Shown piece by piece: positions 33,363 to 45,900 of a stretch of DNA of 64,000 bases. The notes beneath the pieces were generated by a model. It ran no database searches. It saw only the letters and a list, made by a program, of their open reading frames with translations, and had not been told where the DNA came from. The position numbers and the translations under genes were made by a program. The stretch's first letter is position 1. Every line of letters begins with the position of its first letter. This DNA is from Sipunculus nudus (Eukaryota; Annelida; Sipuncula; Golfingiida; Sipunculidae): assembly GCA_026874595.1 (NCBI GenBank), contig CM049309.1:95810723-95874722 (forward strand). The letters run 5' to 3'.

Positions 33363-33520
33363 TGTTACAAAGACAAATTTTTCAAGGGAAAACACTGGGC
33401 CCGATCCGGGTTTCGAACTAATGTGGGTGGCGCACAAGTCCGGCGTACAAACCGCTTCGCTAGAAAAGCAAGCTGCACAAGCGAGACAGTTCGGTCCGTT
33501 TTTATGTGCACCCCGTAACA
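33363..33520 (-). mobile_element. tRNA-like short element (SINE-like), copy 2
   Basis: Roughly 85-90% identical to copy 1, same orientation, with A-box and B-box-like sequences on the minus strand and TGTTAC...GTAACA ends. The two copies are separated by 117 bp of non-array sequence containing no further match. Confidence 0.6.
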
Positions 33521-33521
33521 C

Positions 33522-34075
33522 TTGCAATGGTAAATAACCCATCAAGATAAATCCTGTATTATGGTGACCGCCCTTATCTCGCAATGATAAGAAATCCAGC
33601 AAGATAGTCTGTATTACGGTGTCCCCCTTATCTCGCAATGGTAAATAACCCATCAAGATAGTCTGTATTATGGTGACCCCCCTTATCTCGCATTGGTAAA
33701 TAACCCATTAAGATAAAGTCTGTATTATGGTGACCCCCTTATCTCGCAATGGTAAATAACCCATCAAGATAAAGCCTGTATTATGGTGTCCCCCCTTATC
33801 TCGCAATGATAAATAACCCATCAAGATAAAGTCTGTATTATGGTGACCCCCCTTATCTCACAATGGTAAATAACCCATCAAGATAAAGTCTGTATTATGG
33901 TGACCCCCTTATCTCGCAATGGTAAATAACCCATCAAGATAAAGCCTGTATTATGGTGACCCCCTTATCTCGCAATGGTAAATAATCCAGCAAGATAAAG
34001 CCTGTATTATGGTGTCCCCCTTATTTCGCAATGGTAAAAAAATCCATCAAGATAAAGCCTATATTATAATGATCT
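33522..34075 (+). repeat. Minisatellite, 56-bp unit, right block
   Basis: About ten further copies of the 56-bp unit, continuing in the same orientation after the insertions. Confidence 0.92.
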
Positions 34076-35262
34076 TGATTACCGGTACCACAAATATTTC
34101 AATTTGATTTTTCATTAAAATCCGTTCATTACTTGGGTAAAGTAGCTAACAAACAAACCAACCAACCAACCAATAATGGCGATAAAAACGTAATAGCTCA
34201 TGGCGGGGCTATAATAATATTTTTTTTTTTTTTTTTTTTGCTCATCTGACATGAATAAGGCAATGATGCTGACGCCACCATATGTACGACAGACAGTGGT
34301 TAATATTACTTAGAGAATGCAAGACGTTTTAACAATTCCGGTGATACAAAGTATCATATTAGATTGGTGTGTTGCTCTAATACCAGGAACCGAAAGAAGC
34401 TCTGGCAACAGCTATTAACCCGGGTGTATGTTTTATGTCACGGGCATCATCAATCAACTTTTGTAACTACTTTCTATGTACACAAAATTCACCACAAAAT
34501 TCACTGAGGCCCATCTTGCCAGCCCCCCCCCCCCCCCCCCCCAACACACACCGATTAGCCAAACGTATTCTTTGTTTACTACTTTACATTGAATAAGCTT
34601 TCATGTCTGGACAAGTATTTTAAAACCCGCCCCAGTTGTCTTTCTGGGCTGTTATTTGCACTACGACGACTGAAGATTCCGTAACGCTTTTTGGGCAGAG
34701 AAAACTAAAATGTTCATAAACGAAGATGTATTTGACTTAGAATAACAAAGAACCCATCATGTTGTTGCTTTTACGAGGCAAGTTCATTCTGTTTATAAAA
34801 TATAAAAATTAGGTCAGTATTCAGGTCAGCAGTGATCAAAAGGTCATGAAATTTTCGATTCGGCCAAAATCTAAAAAAAAAGCGCTTAATCATTGCTCTG
34901 TTTAATACCGGTATGCAGATAGATTTCATGTTCATATTGTGATACTAAATCGGTTTATAACAAATTCACACGGCATTTCATCACACATGTTCAAGGATTA
35001 ATTTTTAATTAAAGAACGTGAATAATGTCATTGGTACAATGTTTAAGAATTTTGTAAGAAACGTCATGTTAGTAGTAGGGGAAATTAATTCATAATTCCT
35101 GAAATCCTTAGACTAGAACAGCTAACTGCCCATTTGGGGTGATATTTAAATAAGGTCAGTATTTGGTTAAGGAGGGGTCAAAATCGCATTAAATATTCGT
35201 CTGAACTATCATCTGGGGGGCTGTAATTCATCAATTTATTCTTGAAGTACAGTATTTTTACA
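34076..35262. other. Gene-free AT-rich spacer
   Basis: Contains short AACC repeats near 34150, a T-run at 34218-34239 and a C-run near 34523-34542. No coding segment recognised. Confidence 0.6.
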
Positions 35263-35836
35263 GGGCCATGTGTACCAGGTTATTGTTTATGATAACGTTA
35301 TAGGTTATAGCGCAATGTGTACCAGGTTATTGTGTATGATAACGTTATAAGTTATAGCGCAATGTGTACAATGTTATTGTTTATGATAAGGTTATAGGTT
35401 ACAGCGCATTGTGTACCGGGAAACTGTTTATGATAAGGTTTTAGTGTACAGGGCCATGTGTACCATGTAACTGTTTATGATAACGTTATAGGTAACAGGG
35501 CCATGTGTACCATGTAACTGTTTATGATAACGTTATAGGTAACAGGGCCATGTGTACCATGTAACTGTTTATGATAACGTTATAGGTTACAGGGCCATGT
35601 GTACCAGGTAAGTGTTTATGATAACGTTGTAGGTTACAGGGCCATGTGTACCAGGTAAGTGTTTATGATAACGTTATAGGTTACAGGGCCATGTGTACCA
35701 TGTAACTGTTTATGATAACGTTATAGGTTACAGGGCCATGTGTACCAGGTAAGTGTTTATGATAACGTTATAGGTTACAGGGCCATGTGTACCAGGTAAG
35801 TGTTTATGATAACGTTATAGGTTACAGGGCCCTGTG
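35263..35836 (+). repeat. Minisatellite, 47-bp unit
   Basis: About 12 copies of a 47-bp unit with 'gggccatgtgtaccatgtaa' and 'ctgtttatgataacgttata', followed by 'ggttaca'. The first copies are more diverged. Confidence 0.9.
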
Positions 35837-37165
35837 TGTTGGGTAATCCGTTGATATACACAGACAAGACAAGAAATAACAGGAATTACATGAATAACTA
35901 TTTCAGGTATACTTTATATCCCTACATAGATTGTAAATTTAGGCCATATTTTAACACAATCTTTTAGCATAATATATCAGAAAATGAGCACCATAACCTT
36001 AACATACACAGAATCAAAGTTAAATAGCATGTATATAAATTTTGACATGTGACGACTGATATTTAATAGCCGCCATTTATGTGGCCACCTTCTGACCTAG
36101 AAGAAACATCAGTTTGCGGCCTCATTGAATACCTGACTGGCAGGTATTATAAGAATAAACCATTGATATACAGGTATTTAAACAGACTGCAGAACCCCCC
36201 CCCCCCCCCCCCCATCCCTTTTTTTCAGCCGCCGCAACCTTTTTTTTCATTTTGCGGCCTTGGCCCCACAACTTTTTCCGGACCTTAAGACTTTAAGGTT
36301 TTATCATTATTCATCATGGTTTGGACCACTCCTTTTTCTAAATCCTGGATCCGCCCCTGTACTATAGGTCAAATACTATTATAGTCAAATAGGCGGTTAT
36401 ACTGGCCTGGCCGCGTTCTTGGTTTGTTAAAGATTGGCACTATTTATTTAATATAGGTTAACATTCAAACTTTTATATAATATTTAAGGTAAACCTAAAA
36501 CGGAAAAAAACTAGTGTAGCAAATTTATTGAGATTATATGCAGTACTTCAGAAGTTATAGGGAACATTATAATACAGAATTATGCAGATATGACCTTGAA
36601 GAGAAAGTCAAGGTCAAAAGTTTTCGAACTCGTCCGTGTCAAATGTTTGTAACTACTTGTGTGTCAAAATTTCGGCTGATCAGACTTTGAAAATCACGGC
36701 CACGGTCACCAGTTTAAAACTCTGAGATTTTGGTAGAAATATTATTTCAAATTTCTTAAAACAATTTTCCTGTTCATGAGATATCCTACAGACACTGAGA
36801 AATTATATCAACTATTGATAGAATGAGTCCCGGAGTGCTCAAAATCCGTTTTTTTGTTTTTTTTTATTTTATTTTATTTTATTTTTTTTTTTTGCAGATA
36901 GTCCTTAGAAAATAGATACAGGAAACCTTATGGTTTCCAAGTTTTTACCAAAAACTCACAGTTGCCAAGCGTCTATATCAATCTGCTATGCCTTGTTTCC
37001 ATCTGACTTATAGGGTTCTCAATTCATGGTCTTTCACATAACTCACATAACTCTCAGTGTCATAGGAGATATAACAATGACCTCCATTTACATTAAGAAA
37101 CACATTTCTTGATCAAAAAATTAAGATTTGTGCCCTGTAAGACTTTTTGGGTGCAGAAAACATTA
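35837..37165. other. Gene-free AT-rich spacer
   Basis: Includes C- and T-homopolymer runs (36195-36212, 36850-36893). No convincing coding segment. Confidence 0.6.
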
Positions 37166-37169
37166 CAAC

Positions 37170-37592
37170 ACAACACCTGAGTTCCAAGAATATATCACAG
37201 CCATCACACCACAGTTCCATGAATATATCACAGCCACCACACCTCGGCTCCATGAATATATCACAGCCACCAAACCTCACCTCCATGAATACACACAGCC
37301 ATCACACCACAGTTCCATGAATACACACAGCCATCACACCACAGATCCATGAATATATCACAGCCACCACACCACAGTTCCATGAATATATCACAGCCAC
37401 CACACCACAGTTCCATGAATATATCACAGCCACCACACCTCAGTTCCATGAATATATCACAGCCACCACACCTTGTTTCCATGAATATATCACAGCCACC
37501 ACACCTCGGCTCCATGAATATATCACAGCCACCACATCTCAGCTCCATGTATATATCACAGCCACCACATCTAAGCTCCATGAATATATCAT
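37170..37592 (+). repeat. Minisatellite, 33-bp unit, left block
   Basis: About 13 copies of a 33-bp unit CATGAATATATCACAGCCAC + CACACCTCAGTTC. It is interrupted at 37592 by the Mag-like element and continues at 42185. Confidence 0.93.
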
Positions 37593-37725
37593 TGTGGTAT
37601 ATCAGTGCTGCCACCTATCGGACTGCAGTCAACTTAAAGTTTTACAAGGTACTGTATGGTAATAAATAAAATGGCGGTTGTTTAAGCCAGCCGGAGTTTC
37701 TTGTTTCTGTTACAACTACACAACA
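37593..37725 (+). repeat. 5' LTR of the Mag-like element, 133 bp
   Basis: TGTGGTATATC...CACAACA with TG...CA termini and an AATAAA signal near 37661. It differs from the 3' LTR at two bases (cctatc / catatc and gcagtc / ggagtc). Confidence 0.92.
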
Positions 37726-37729
37726 TAAT

Positions 37730-37745
37730 TTGGCGACGACCTGGA
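37730..37745 (+). promoter_or_regulatory. Primer-binding site of the Mag-like element
   Basis: TTGGCGACGACCTGG follows the 5' LTR by a few bases. TGGCGACGAC begins with the TGG expected opposite a tRNA CCA end; the tRNA is not assigned. Confidence 0.6.
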
Positions 37746-37748
37746 AAA

Positions 37749-40028
37749 ATGGAACCTACGTTACCTCCGCCACAGCCGTTAAACCTTCAGGCATCTGATC
37801 TTTACGAGGAATACAGACAATGGACGGACAGTTACGAAATTTACGCCACGGCTACAGAACTGAACAAGAAATCAGACGCCATACAACGAGCGACATTCCT
37901 GCATTGTCTTGGTACTGCTACGCAGCGTGTTTTCGCCACTTTGCCAGGTGAGAAAAACACTTACAAAAGAGCTAAAGATGCTCTAGATACATACTTCATG
38001 CCTAAAAGAAATGTCGTTGCTGAAAGATATAAGTTTCGTCTTAGAGCTCAGCGTTCAGATGAGTCCATTGATACATATCTGTCCTCCCTACGTGATTTAG
38101 CTCAAACATGTGACTTCCGTGACATGGAGGAGGAAATGCTGCGTGATCAGATTGTAGAAAAGTGTCATTCTAAAACTCTACGTGAGAAACTGTTACAACA
38201 AGATGATCTCCACCTTGAGAAATGTTTAAAAATAGCACGTCTATTTGAAACTGCGCAAGCAGATGCAAAAATTATGTCAGCCAGTGCCTCTGTCTCTGAG
38301 GAACAGACAATTACAAATCGAGTTCGTGTACAGCACACTCACAAGAAAAAGAATTACAATGAAAAGTTACAGACCAAGAAAGTACATTATACATGTATCC
38401 GTTGTGGAAATGAAGGCCATAAAGCTGATGAATGTCATGCTAAGTCCACAGAGTGTTTATATTGTCATAAAATTGGTCATTTGGCTCGTGTATGTAAAAA
38501 GAAAGAAAGAGATCAAAGACATTCTAAAGACAAGAAATGGAAAAGTAGAATACACACTGTACAATTACAAGAGGACACTGAGAACACAGAGAGTAATTCA
38601 AATTCAAGTTCTGAAAATGATAGTGAGTTCATGTTTGTTGTGACAGGAAAACATTCCAAATATGGAACTCAGTCTATACATGTCAATGGTCAACGTATCA
38701 GAATGTTACCTGATACAGGATCTGAAAGAAATATTATCAGTTCTGGACTATACAGAAGGCTATTTAGTCAGTATGAGTTACAATCTACAAACAAACAATT
38801 CCATGCATATGGACAAGACACACCATTAAAATATATGGGACACTTTAAAGCTGTTCTGGCATGGAGAGGAAATACAGTTACAGAGGATGTTTATGTGATT
38901 GAAGGTACTAAGGCAGAATCATTAATTGGAAAAAGTACTTGTGTGAAACTTGGTTTAATCCAAATAAATTATGTGAATCAGATCTCACAACAGAAAACAA
39001 GCCAGACTTCACAACAGAAAACAAACATAGAGAAACTGATACAAGAATATGATGACCTATTTCATGGTCAAGGACATGTGATTGGATATGAGCACAAAAT
39101 TACTGTAGATAAATCTGTTAAACCAGTGGCACAACGACTACGCAGAATTCCATTGTCCATGACAGAATGTACAAGAGCAGAAATTTTGAAAATGGAAAGG
39201 GACAATATCATTGAAAGATTAAATGAAGGCTCTGAATGGGTATCAAATCTGATAGTGGTTCCTAAAAAGGAAACTGAGGAAGTTCGAATTTGTGTCGACT
39301 TGAGAGAGCCAAATCGTGCAGTCATTCGTGAAAGACATCCTATTCCATTGGTTGAGGATATTATTCGGAGGATGCAAGGTGCGAAATATTTTGCAAAATT
39401 TGATGCAAGGAAAGGATTTTGGCAAATTGATTTAGCAGAAGAATCAAGATACTTGACTACTTTTATTTGTAATGAAGGAACATTCAGATTTAAACGTGTA
39501 CCATTTGGGTTGGCATCTGCCAGTGAAGCTTATCAGAAAATGACTGACATTACATTTGCTAATTTGGAAGGTGTAGTTAGTTACTGTGATGATACAATTG
39601 TGTATGCAGATACACTGCCTCAACTTGAAACAAGAATGAGACAAGCTTTCCAGAGATGTCGTGAACGTGGATTAAAACTGAATGGTAAGAAACTACAGCA
39701 TAGTCTCACCAGTATCAGTGTACTTGGACATACCATATCTGCGGATGGTGTGAAGCCTGACAGAGATAAGGTACATGCCATACAGAATGCACCACAACCG
39801 AAAAATGTTGCTGAACTGCGTTCTTTTCTGGGAACTGTAAATTATATGCAGAAATTTATACCAAACTACTCAAATGTTTGTGAGCCACTAAGATATTTAA
39901 CAAGAAAGGACACAAAATGGAATTGGGCCAGTGATGCTGAAAATGCATTCCAGACACTCAAAGATTGCTTACTAAGAACCATGTCTTGCTTATTACAAGT
40001 TAAATGCTCCAACTTTTCTTATTACTGA
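37749..40028 (+). pseudogene. Gag-Pol (Gag, protease, RT) of the Mag-like element
   Basis: The likely start is the internal ATG at 37749 (MEPTLPPPQ); the frame is open from 37701. Counting from 37701, residues 35-190 are capsid. Two zinc knuckles follow: C232/C235/H240/C245 and C252/C255/H260/C265. The protease active site is D338-T-G. RT spans about 480-760, with catalytic D568 (KFDARKGFW) and the Y628-C-D-D631 box, then the thumb motif ELRSFLGTVNYMQKF. RT copies element RNA into DNA. The frame runs into a stop at 40026-40028 shortly after the connection region because of a frameshift near 40000. Gag and Pol are fused without a recoding site. Confidence 0.92.
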
Positions 40029-40711
40029 TGCAAGCCCATATGGACTGGGTGCTATTTTACTGCAGCAACAGTCAGATGGAACCAATCGTCCAATAGCATA
40101 TGCTAGTAGATCCTTAACTACAACAGAACGGAGATATTCTCAGATAGAAAGAGAAGCTTTGGGATGTGCATGATCAGTAGAACATTTCAGAAATTACCTG
40201 TGGGGTGTACAATTCAAACTCCTGACCGACCATAAAACCTCTGATATACATGTTCAATCCTCATACAAGTACCATGGTACCACCTAGGATACAGAGAATG
40301 CTATGGAAATTACAAGCTTTTGATTATGAAATTCAGCATATTCCGGGGAAGGATAATACTGCTGATGCATTATCACGACTCCCATTACCTGTACAGACTG
40401 ATGCGGATAATACAGCTGAAGAGTATATTCATCACATTACTCAGTATTGTGTTGGTGGACTAACTGCAATCACTTTACAAGACATAAAAGATGCTGCACA
40501 GAAAGATGAAGCAATGACTTTATTACATAACATGGTTTCTACTGATAACTGGGATGTTAAGACCTTGCCTAGTGAATTGTTTCCTTTGTACAAACTCAGG
40601 AATGAACTCTCTACATATGACTGTCTTGTTTTGAGAGGAAGCCGTATCATAGTTCCCAAATCCTTGAGGAATGATATTTTGAATATTGCACATGAATCAC
40701 ATAAGGCATAG
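40004..40711 (+). pseudogene. RNase H and integrase N-terminus, broken
   Basis: After the frameshift near 40000 the + strand encodes RNase H in a second frame, with an ITDASPYGLGAIL start (D of the first acidic site), an EREALG segment and a LLTDHK motif. A TGA at about 40171 interrupts it where Trp is usual. Another frame change near 40230 leads to the open segment 40250-40711. That segment contains the HIPGKDNTADALSRL end of RNase H and the H-x3-H half of the integrase zinc finger (AHESH). A further shift occurs at about 40708. At least three frameshifts and one nonsense codon therefore inactivate pol here. Confidence 0.85.
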
Positions 40712-40722
40712 TTAGAACAAAG

Positions 40723-41889
40723 ATGTTCTTGCGTGATAAGTTCTTTTGGACTGGAATGGACAAAGATGTGGAAACTCTTGTATCACAATGTGAATCTTGT
40801 ATTAGAAACCAGCCTCTTATAACTGATCAACCACTGCAGCCATCTGAGCTACCATCAAGACCTTGGTACAAAGTTAGTATGGACATATTTGGACCTATCC
40901 GTGGAATATATTTGTTGACAGTGATGGATTATTATTCAGCATTTCCTGAAGCAGTAGTTTTGAAGAATATTTCTTCAGATACTATTATTGAGAGTCTCTT
41001 GCACATATTTGCTAGATTAGGTTTTCCTAAGGTAACAGTTACAGATAATGGAAAACAGTTTGTTAGTGCAAAGACAGAAAGCTTTTTCAAAACTTGTGGA
41101 ATCAAACATGTATATGCTTCGCCATATTATCCTCGCACAAATGGTAAAATTGAGCGATTTCACAGATACTTGAAGAAATGTCTGACAGCAGTTGCTGATG
41201 GTAAAGACTGGAATATTGAATTACCCAAAATACTGATGGCATATCGTTCAACACCACAAAGCTCGACAGGTCAGAGTCCAGCAAAGTTGTTATTTGGACG
41301 AGAGATCAACACCAAATTGCCATGCCTGGATCTTGAACTCTGTGTTGCCGAAAATAGTGTTAAGTCACATTATCATAAGTACATAGAAAATATGAAACTC
41401 TACACTGATGATAAGAGAAAAGCAAAACCTCATGATTTTAAAATTGGTGATCTTGTATTTGTTGCAAATAGTGTACAAAACAAGCTAGATTCACAGTTTG
41501 GTTCAACTAAGCATGTGATTATTAAGTCAAAGGGTCCAGATACTTTTGAGATAGTGAACACACAGAATGGTAGAGTATTTGTTCGCAATGTGAAACATCT
41601 TCGCAAAGTTAAAGTGAATGTGAACTCTCAGGATGATACAGACTTGGTCAGAGATGCAATGCTTTCATCTAATGTTGATACTGAAGACTCTGAAACTGCT
41701 CCTATTGAAAATCAATCCAATTCAAGTAATGTTGCACCAAATTTGAGTTCTAAGCATGCAAAACCAGTACAAAATCAAAATGACAAAAACTCAAATGTGA
41801 ATGGTAACAGTGAGAATTTTATTAATACAAAGTCTACTAGACCAGGACGTCAAGTAAAACCACTTGTGTATCTTAAAGACTATATCTGA
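40723..41889 (+). pseudogene. Integrase of the Mag-like element
   Basis: 388 codons. The second half of the zinc finger (C23, C26) is at the start; its His pair lies in the preceding, frameshifted segment. The catalytic triad is D54 (MDIFGP), D108 (TDNGKQF) and E144 (NGKIERF), with D-x35-E spacing. Residues 235-300 form the C-terminal domain with a KSKGPDTFEIV stretch akin to GPY/F. The Ser/Asn-rich tail ends at 41889, about 160 bp before the 3' LTR. The core is intact but is cut from upstream pol by a frame change, so it would not be made from a normal Gag-Pol. Confidence 0.92.
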
Positions 41890-42041
41890 AGTGAACTTTG
41901 TGTATGTACACATATATAAACAATGGTTTTCATATCTGTGGTAAATAGGAATAATATACAGTATGCATATTTAAGTTTCACAGTATGTATTCATTATGAT
42001 ACATATTATTTACTGATAATTTAATATTTTAATACTAAGTT

Positions 42042-42051
42042 CAGGAGGAAA
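42042..42051 (+). promoter_or_regulatory. Polypurine tract of the Mag-like element
   Basis: AGGAGGAAA immediately before the 3' LTR, as expected for the plus-strand primer. Confidence 0.8.
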
Positions 42052-42184
42052 TGTGGTATATCAGTGCTGCCACATATCGGACTGGAGTCAACTTAAAGTT
42101 TTACAAGGTACTGTATGGTAATAAATAAAATGGCGGTTGTTTAAGCCAGCCGGAGTTTCTTGTTTCTGTTACAACTACACAACA
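42052..42184 (+). repeat. 3' LTR of the Mag-like element, 133 bp
   Basis: Two mismatches to the 5' LTR at 37593-37725. It is followed directly by the ATCAT duplication and resumption of the 33-bp array. Confidence 0.92.
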
Positions 42185-42236
42185 ATCATAGCCACCACAC
42201 CTCAGCTCCATGATTATATCACAGCCACCACACCTC
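42185..42236 (+). repeat. 33-bp minisatellite, short block between two insertions
   Basis: About one and a half 33-bp units between the Mag-like element and the next insertion. Confidence 0.9.
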
Positions 42237-42932
42237 TACGCTCTTTACACAGCGCTTTACCTATAGGGCTACTTCCTATATCGTAAGCGCTGTTTGTTAT
42301 TACCTCGTATCCTGCTTTGCAACACCAGAGGGGAGCACTGTATTTTTGTCCAATCAGATGAAACTTTGTGCTGGAAGACAAAGCCAAGCGAGGAATACAC
42401 GGAGCGAATCATATTCATTTCTTTTTGAGTAACAGCTCATCCCCCAGCGTAACCGTCTAAACAGGCCACAGGCTCAGAGAGATTGCCCCTGACGTGGTTT
42501 GCTTAGGGCCTTGGGCACATAGGATGCTCGGCCGGTGAGCTGTAATTCAAACGAAACGTAACAATAAAGGCTGCGTGCACACCTCGCTGGCTGGTTTCAG
42601 TTCTGCAGACAACAGATACATGGCTACGCTAACACAGTCATAATGTCATAATCGAATCGGCCGATGATGCGAGAATGCAAAGGGAGCAATTTAAATTCGA
42701 CCGGAAACTCATCAAACGGCGCTTGAAGCGTGGCAATGGGCGGAGCCAGGATGCCTATCGAGTATTTGTTTATTGGCATCTGATTGGTTCTTGTCACATC
42801 GTACGCACGTTTATTTCAGTGGACAACAAACCGCCATCTGGTGTCTAAATATATCATAAACGGTCAAAGCTGGCAGCGTGAAAATCAGTTGCTTCTTTAG
42901 AAGCGCAAGATTTCCGCTGCCTCGGGAGCGTA
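42237..42932. mobile_element. Non-autonomous DNA transposon-like insertion with 9-bp flanking duplication
   Basis: 696 bp of unique sequence interrupts the 33-bp array. The ends are TACGCTC and GAGCGTA, a 7-bp terminal inverted repeat. The flanks are CCACACCTC (42228-42236) and CCACACCTC (42933-42941); because the array phase is known, this is an excess of 9 bp, as left by a transposase making 9-bp staggered cuts (Mutator-like elements do this). No coding segment is inside. Internal short palindromes around CAGCGCT occur near the left end. The superfamily is uncertain. Confidence 0.6.
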
Positions 42933-45900
42933 CCACACCTCAGTTCCATGTATATATTACAGCCACCACACCTCAGTTCTATGAATATATCACAGCCACC
43001 ACACCTCAGTTCCATGAATATATCCCAGCCACCACACCTCAGTTCCATGAATATATCACAGCCACCACACCTCAGTTCCATGAATATATCACAGCCACCA
43101 CACCACAGTTCCATGAATATATCACAGCCACCACACCTTGTTTCCATGAATATATCACAGCCACCACACCACAGTTCCATGAATATATCACAGCCACCAC
43201 ACCTCAGTTCCATGAATATATCACAGCCACCACACCTCAGTTCTATGAATATATCACAGCCACCACACCTCAGTTCTATGAATATATCACAGCCACCACA
43301 CCTCAGTTCCATGAATATATCACAGCCACCACACCACAGTTCCATGAATATATCACAGCCACCACACCTCAGTTCCATGAATATATCACAGCCACCACAC
43401 CACAGTTCCATGAAAATATCACAGCCACCACACCACAGATCCATGAATATATCACAGCCACCACACCTCAGTTCCATGAATATATCACAGCCACCACACC
43501 TCAGTTCCATGAATATATCACAGTCACAACTTCTCAGTTCCATGAATGTATCATAGCCACCAAACCTAAGCTCCATGAATACACACAGCCACCACACCGA
43601 AGTTCCATGAATATATCACACCCACCACACCACAGATCCATGAATATATCACAGCCACCACACCTTGTTTCCATGAATATGTCACAGCCACCACACCACA
43701 GATCCATGAATATATCACAGCCACCACACCTTGTTTCCATGAATATATCACAGCCACCACACCTTGTTTCCATGAATATATCACAGCCACCACACCACAG
43801 ATCCATGAATATATCACAGCCACCACACCTTGTTTCCATGAATATATCACAGCCACCACACCACAGATCCATGAATATATCACAGCCACCACACCTTGTT
43901 TCCATGAATATATCACAGCCACCACACCACAGATCCATGAATATATCACAGCCACCACACCTTGTTTCCATGAATATATCACAGCCACCACACCTTCTTT
44001 CCATGAATATATCACAGCCACCACACCTTGTTTCCATGAATATATCACAGCCACCACACCACATATCCATGAATATATCACAGCCACCACACCACAGTTC
44101 CATGAATATATCACAGCCACCACACCACAGATCCATGAATATATCACAGCCACCACACCTTGTTTCCATGAATATATCACAGCCACCACACCTCAGTTCC
44201 ATGAATATATAACAGCCACCACACCACAGATCCATGAATATATCACAGCCACACACCTTGTTTCCATGAATATTTCACAGCCACCACACCACAGATCCAT
44301 GAATATATCACAGCCACCACACCTTGTTTCCATGAATATATCACAGCCACCACACCACAGATCCATGAATATATCACAGCCACCACACCTTGTTTCCATG
44401 AATATATCACAGCCACCACACCACAGATCCATGAATATATCACAGCCACCACACCTTGTTTCCATGAATATATCACAGCCACCACACCTTGTTTCCATGA
44501 ATATATCACAGCCACCACACCACAGATCCATGAATATATCACAGCCACCACACCTTGTTTCCATGAATATATCACAGCCACCACACCACAGATCCATGAA
44601 TATATCACAGCCACCACACCTTGTTTCCATGAATATATCACAGCCACCACACCTTCTTTCCATGAATATATCACAGCCACCACACCTTGTTTCCATGAAT
44701 ATATCACAGCCACCACACCACAGATCCATGAATATATCACAGCCACCACACCTTGTTTCCATGAATATATCACAGCCACCACACCACATATCCATGAATA
44801 TATCACAGCCACCACACCACAGTTCCATGAATATATCACAGCCACCACACCACAGATCCATGAATATATCACAGCCACCACACCTTGTTTCCATGAATAT
44901 ATCACAGCCACCACACCTCAGTTCCATGAATATATCACAGCCACCACACCACAGATCCATGAATATATCACAGCCACACACCTTGTTTCCATGAATATTT
45001 CACAGCCACCACACCACAGATCCATGAATATATCACAGCCACCACACCTTGTTTCCATGAATATATCACAGCCACCACACCTTGTTTCCATGAATATATC
45101 ACAGCCACCACACCACAGTTCCATGAATATATCACAGCCACCACACCACAGATCCATGAATATATCACAGCCACCACACCTCAGTTCCATGAATATATCA
45201 CAGCCACCACACCACATATCAATGAATATATCACAGCCACCACACCACAGTTCCATGAATATATCACAGCCACCACACCACAGATCCATGAATATATCAC
45301 ATCCACCACACCTTGTTTCCATGAATATATCACAGCCACCACACCTCAGTTCCATCAATATATCACAGCCACCACACCACAGATCCATGAATATATCACA
45401 GCCACACACCTTGTTTCCATGAATATTTCACAGCCACCACACCACAGATCCATGAATATATCACAGCCACCACACCTTGTTTCCATGAATATATCACAGC
45501 CACCACACCACAGTTCCATGAATATATCACAGCCACCACACCACAGATCCATGAATATATCACAGCCACCACACCTTGTTTCCATGAATATATCACAGCC
45601 ACCACACCTCAGTTCCATGAATATATCACAGCCACCAAACCTTGTTTCCATGAATATATCACAGCCACCACACCACAGATCCATGAATATATCACAGCCA
45701 CCACACCTCAGTTCCATGAATATATCACAGCCACCACACCTTGTTTCCATGAATATATCACAGCCACCACACCACAGATCCATGAATATATCACAGCCAC
45801 CACACCTTGTTTCCATGAATATATCACAGCCACCACACCTTGTTTCCATGAATATATCACAGCCACCACACCTCAGTTCCATGAACATATCACAGCCACC

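Larger units (their letters stand above)
37593..42184 (+). mobile_element. Mag-like Ty3/gypsy retrotransposon, 4592 bp, inserted in the 33-bp array
   Basis: Two 133-bp LTRs flank an internal region with Gag, protease, RT, RNase H and integrase in canonical order on the + strand. The target duplication is ATCAT (37588-37592 and 42185-42189). The LTRs differ at two positions seen, so insertion is fairly recent. Very short LTRs, fused gag-pol in one frame and two zinc knuckles resemble the Mag lineage (which includes bivalve Steamer-type elements); this placement is inference. The pol frame is broken between RT and integrase, so this copy is defective. Confidence 0.9.

Noticed and set aside
30865-34075. 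Regularly spaced repeats that might suggest a CRISPR array
   Set aside because: The units are contiguous, with no variable spacers and no cas genes, and the sequence is clearly eukaryotic. These are minisatellites.
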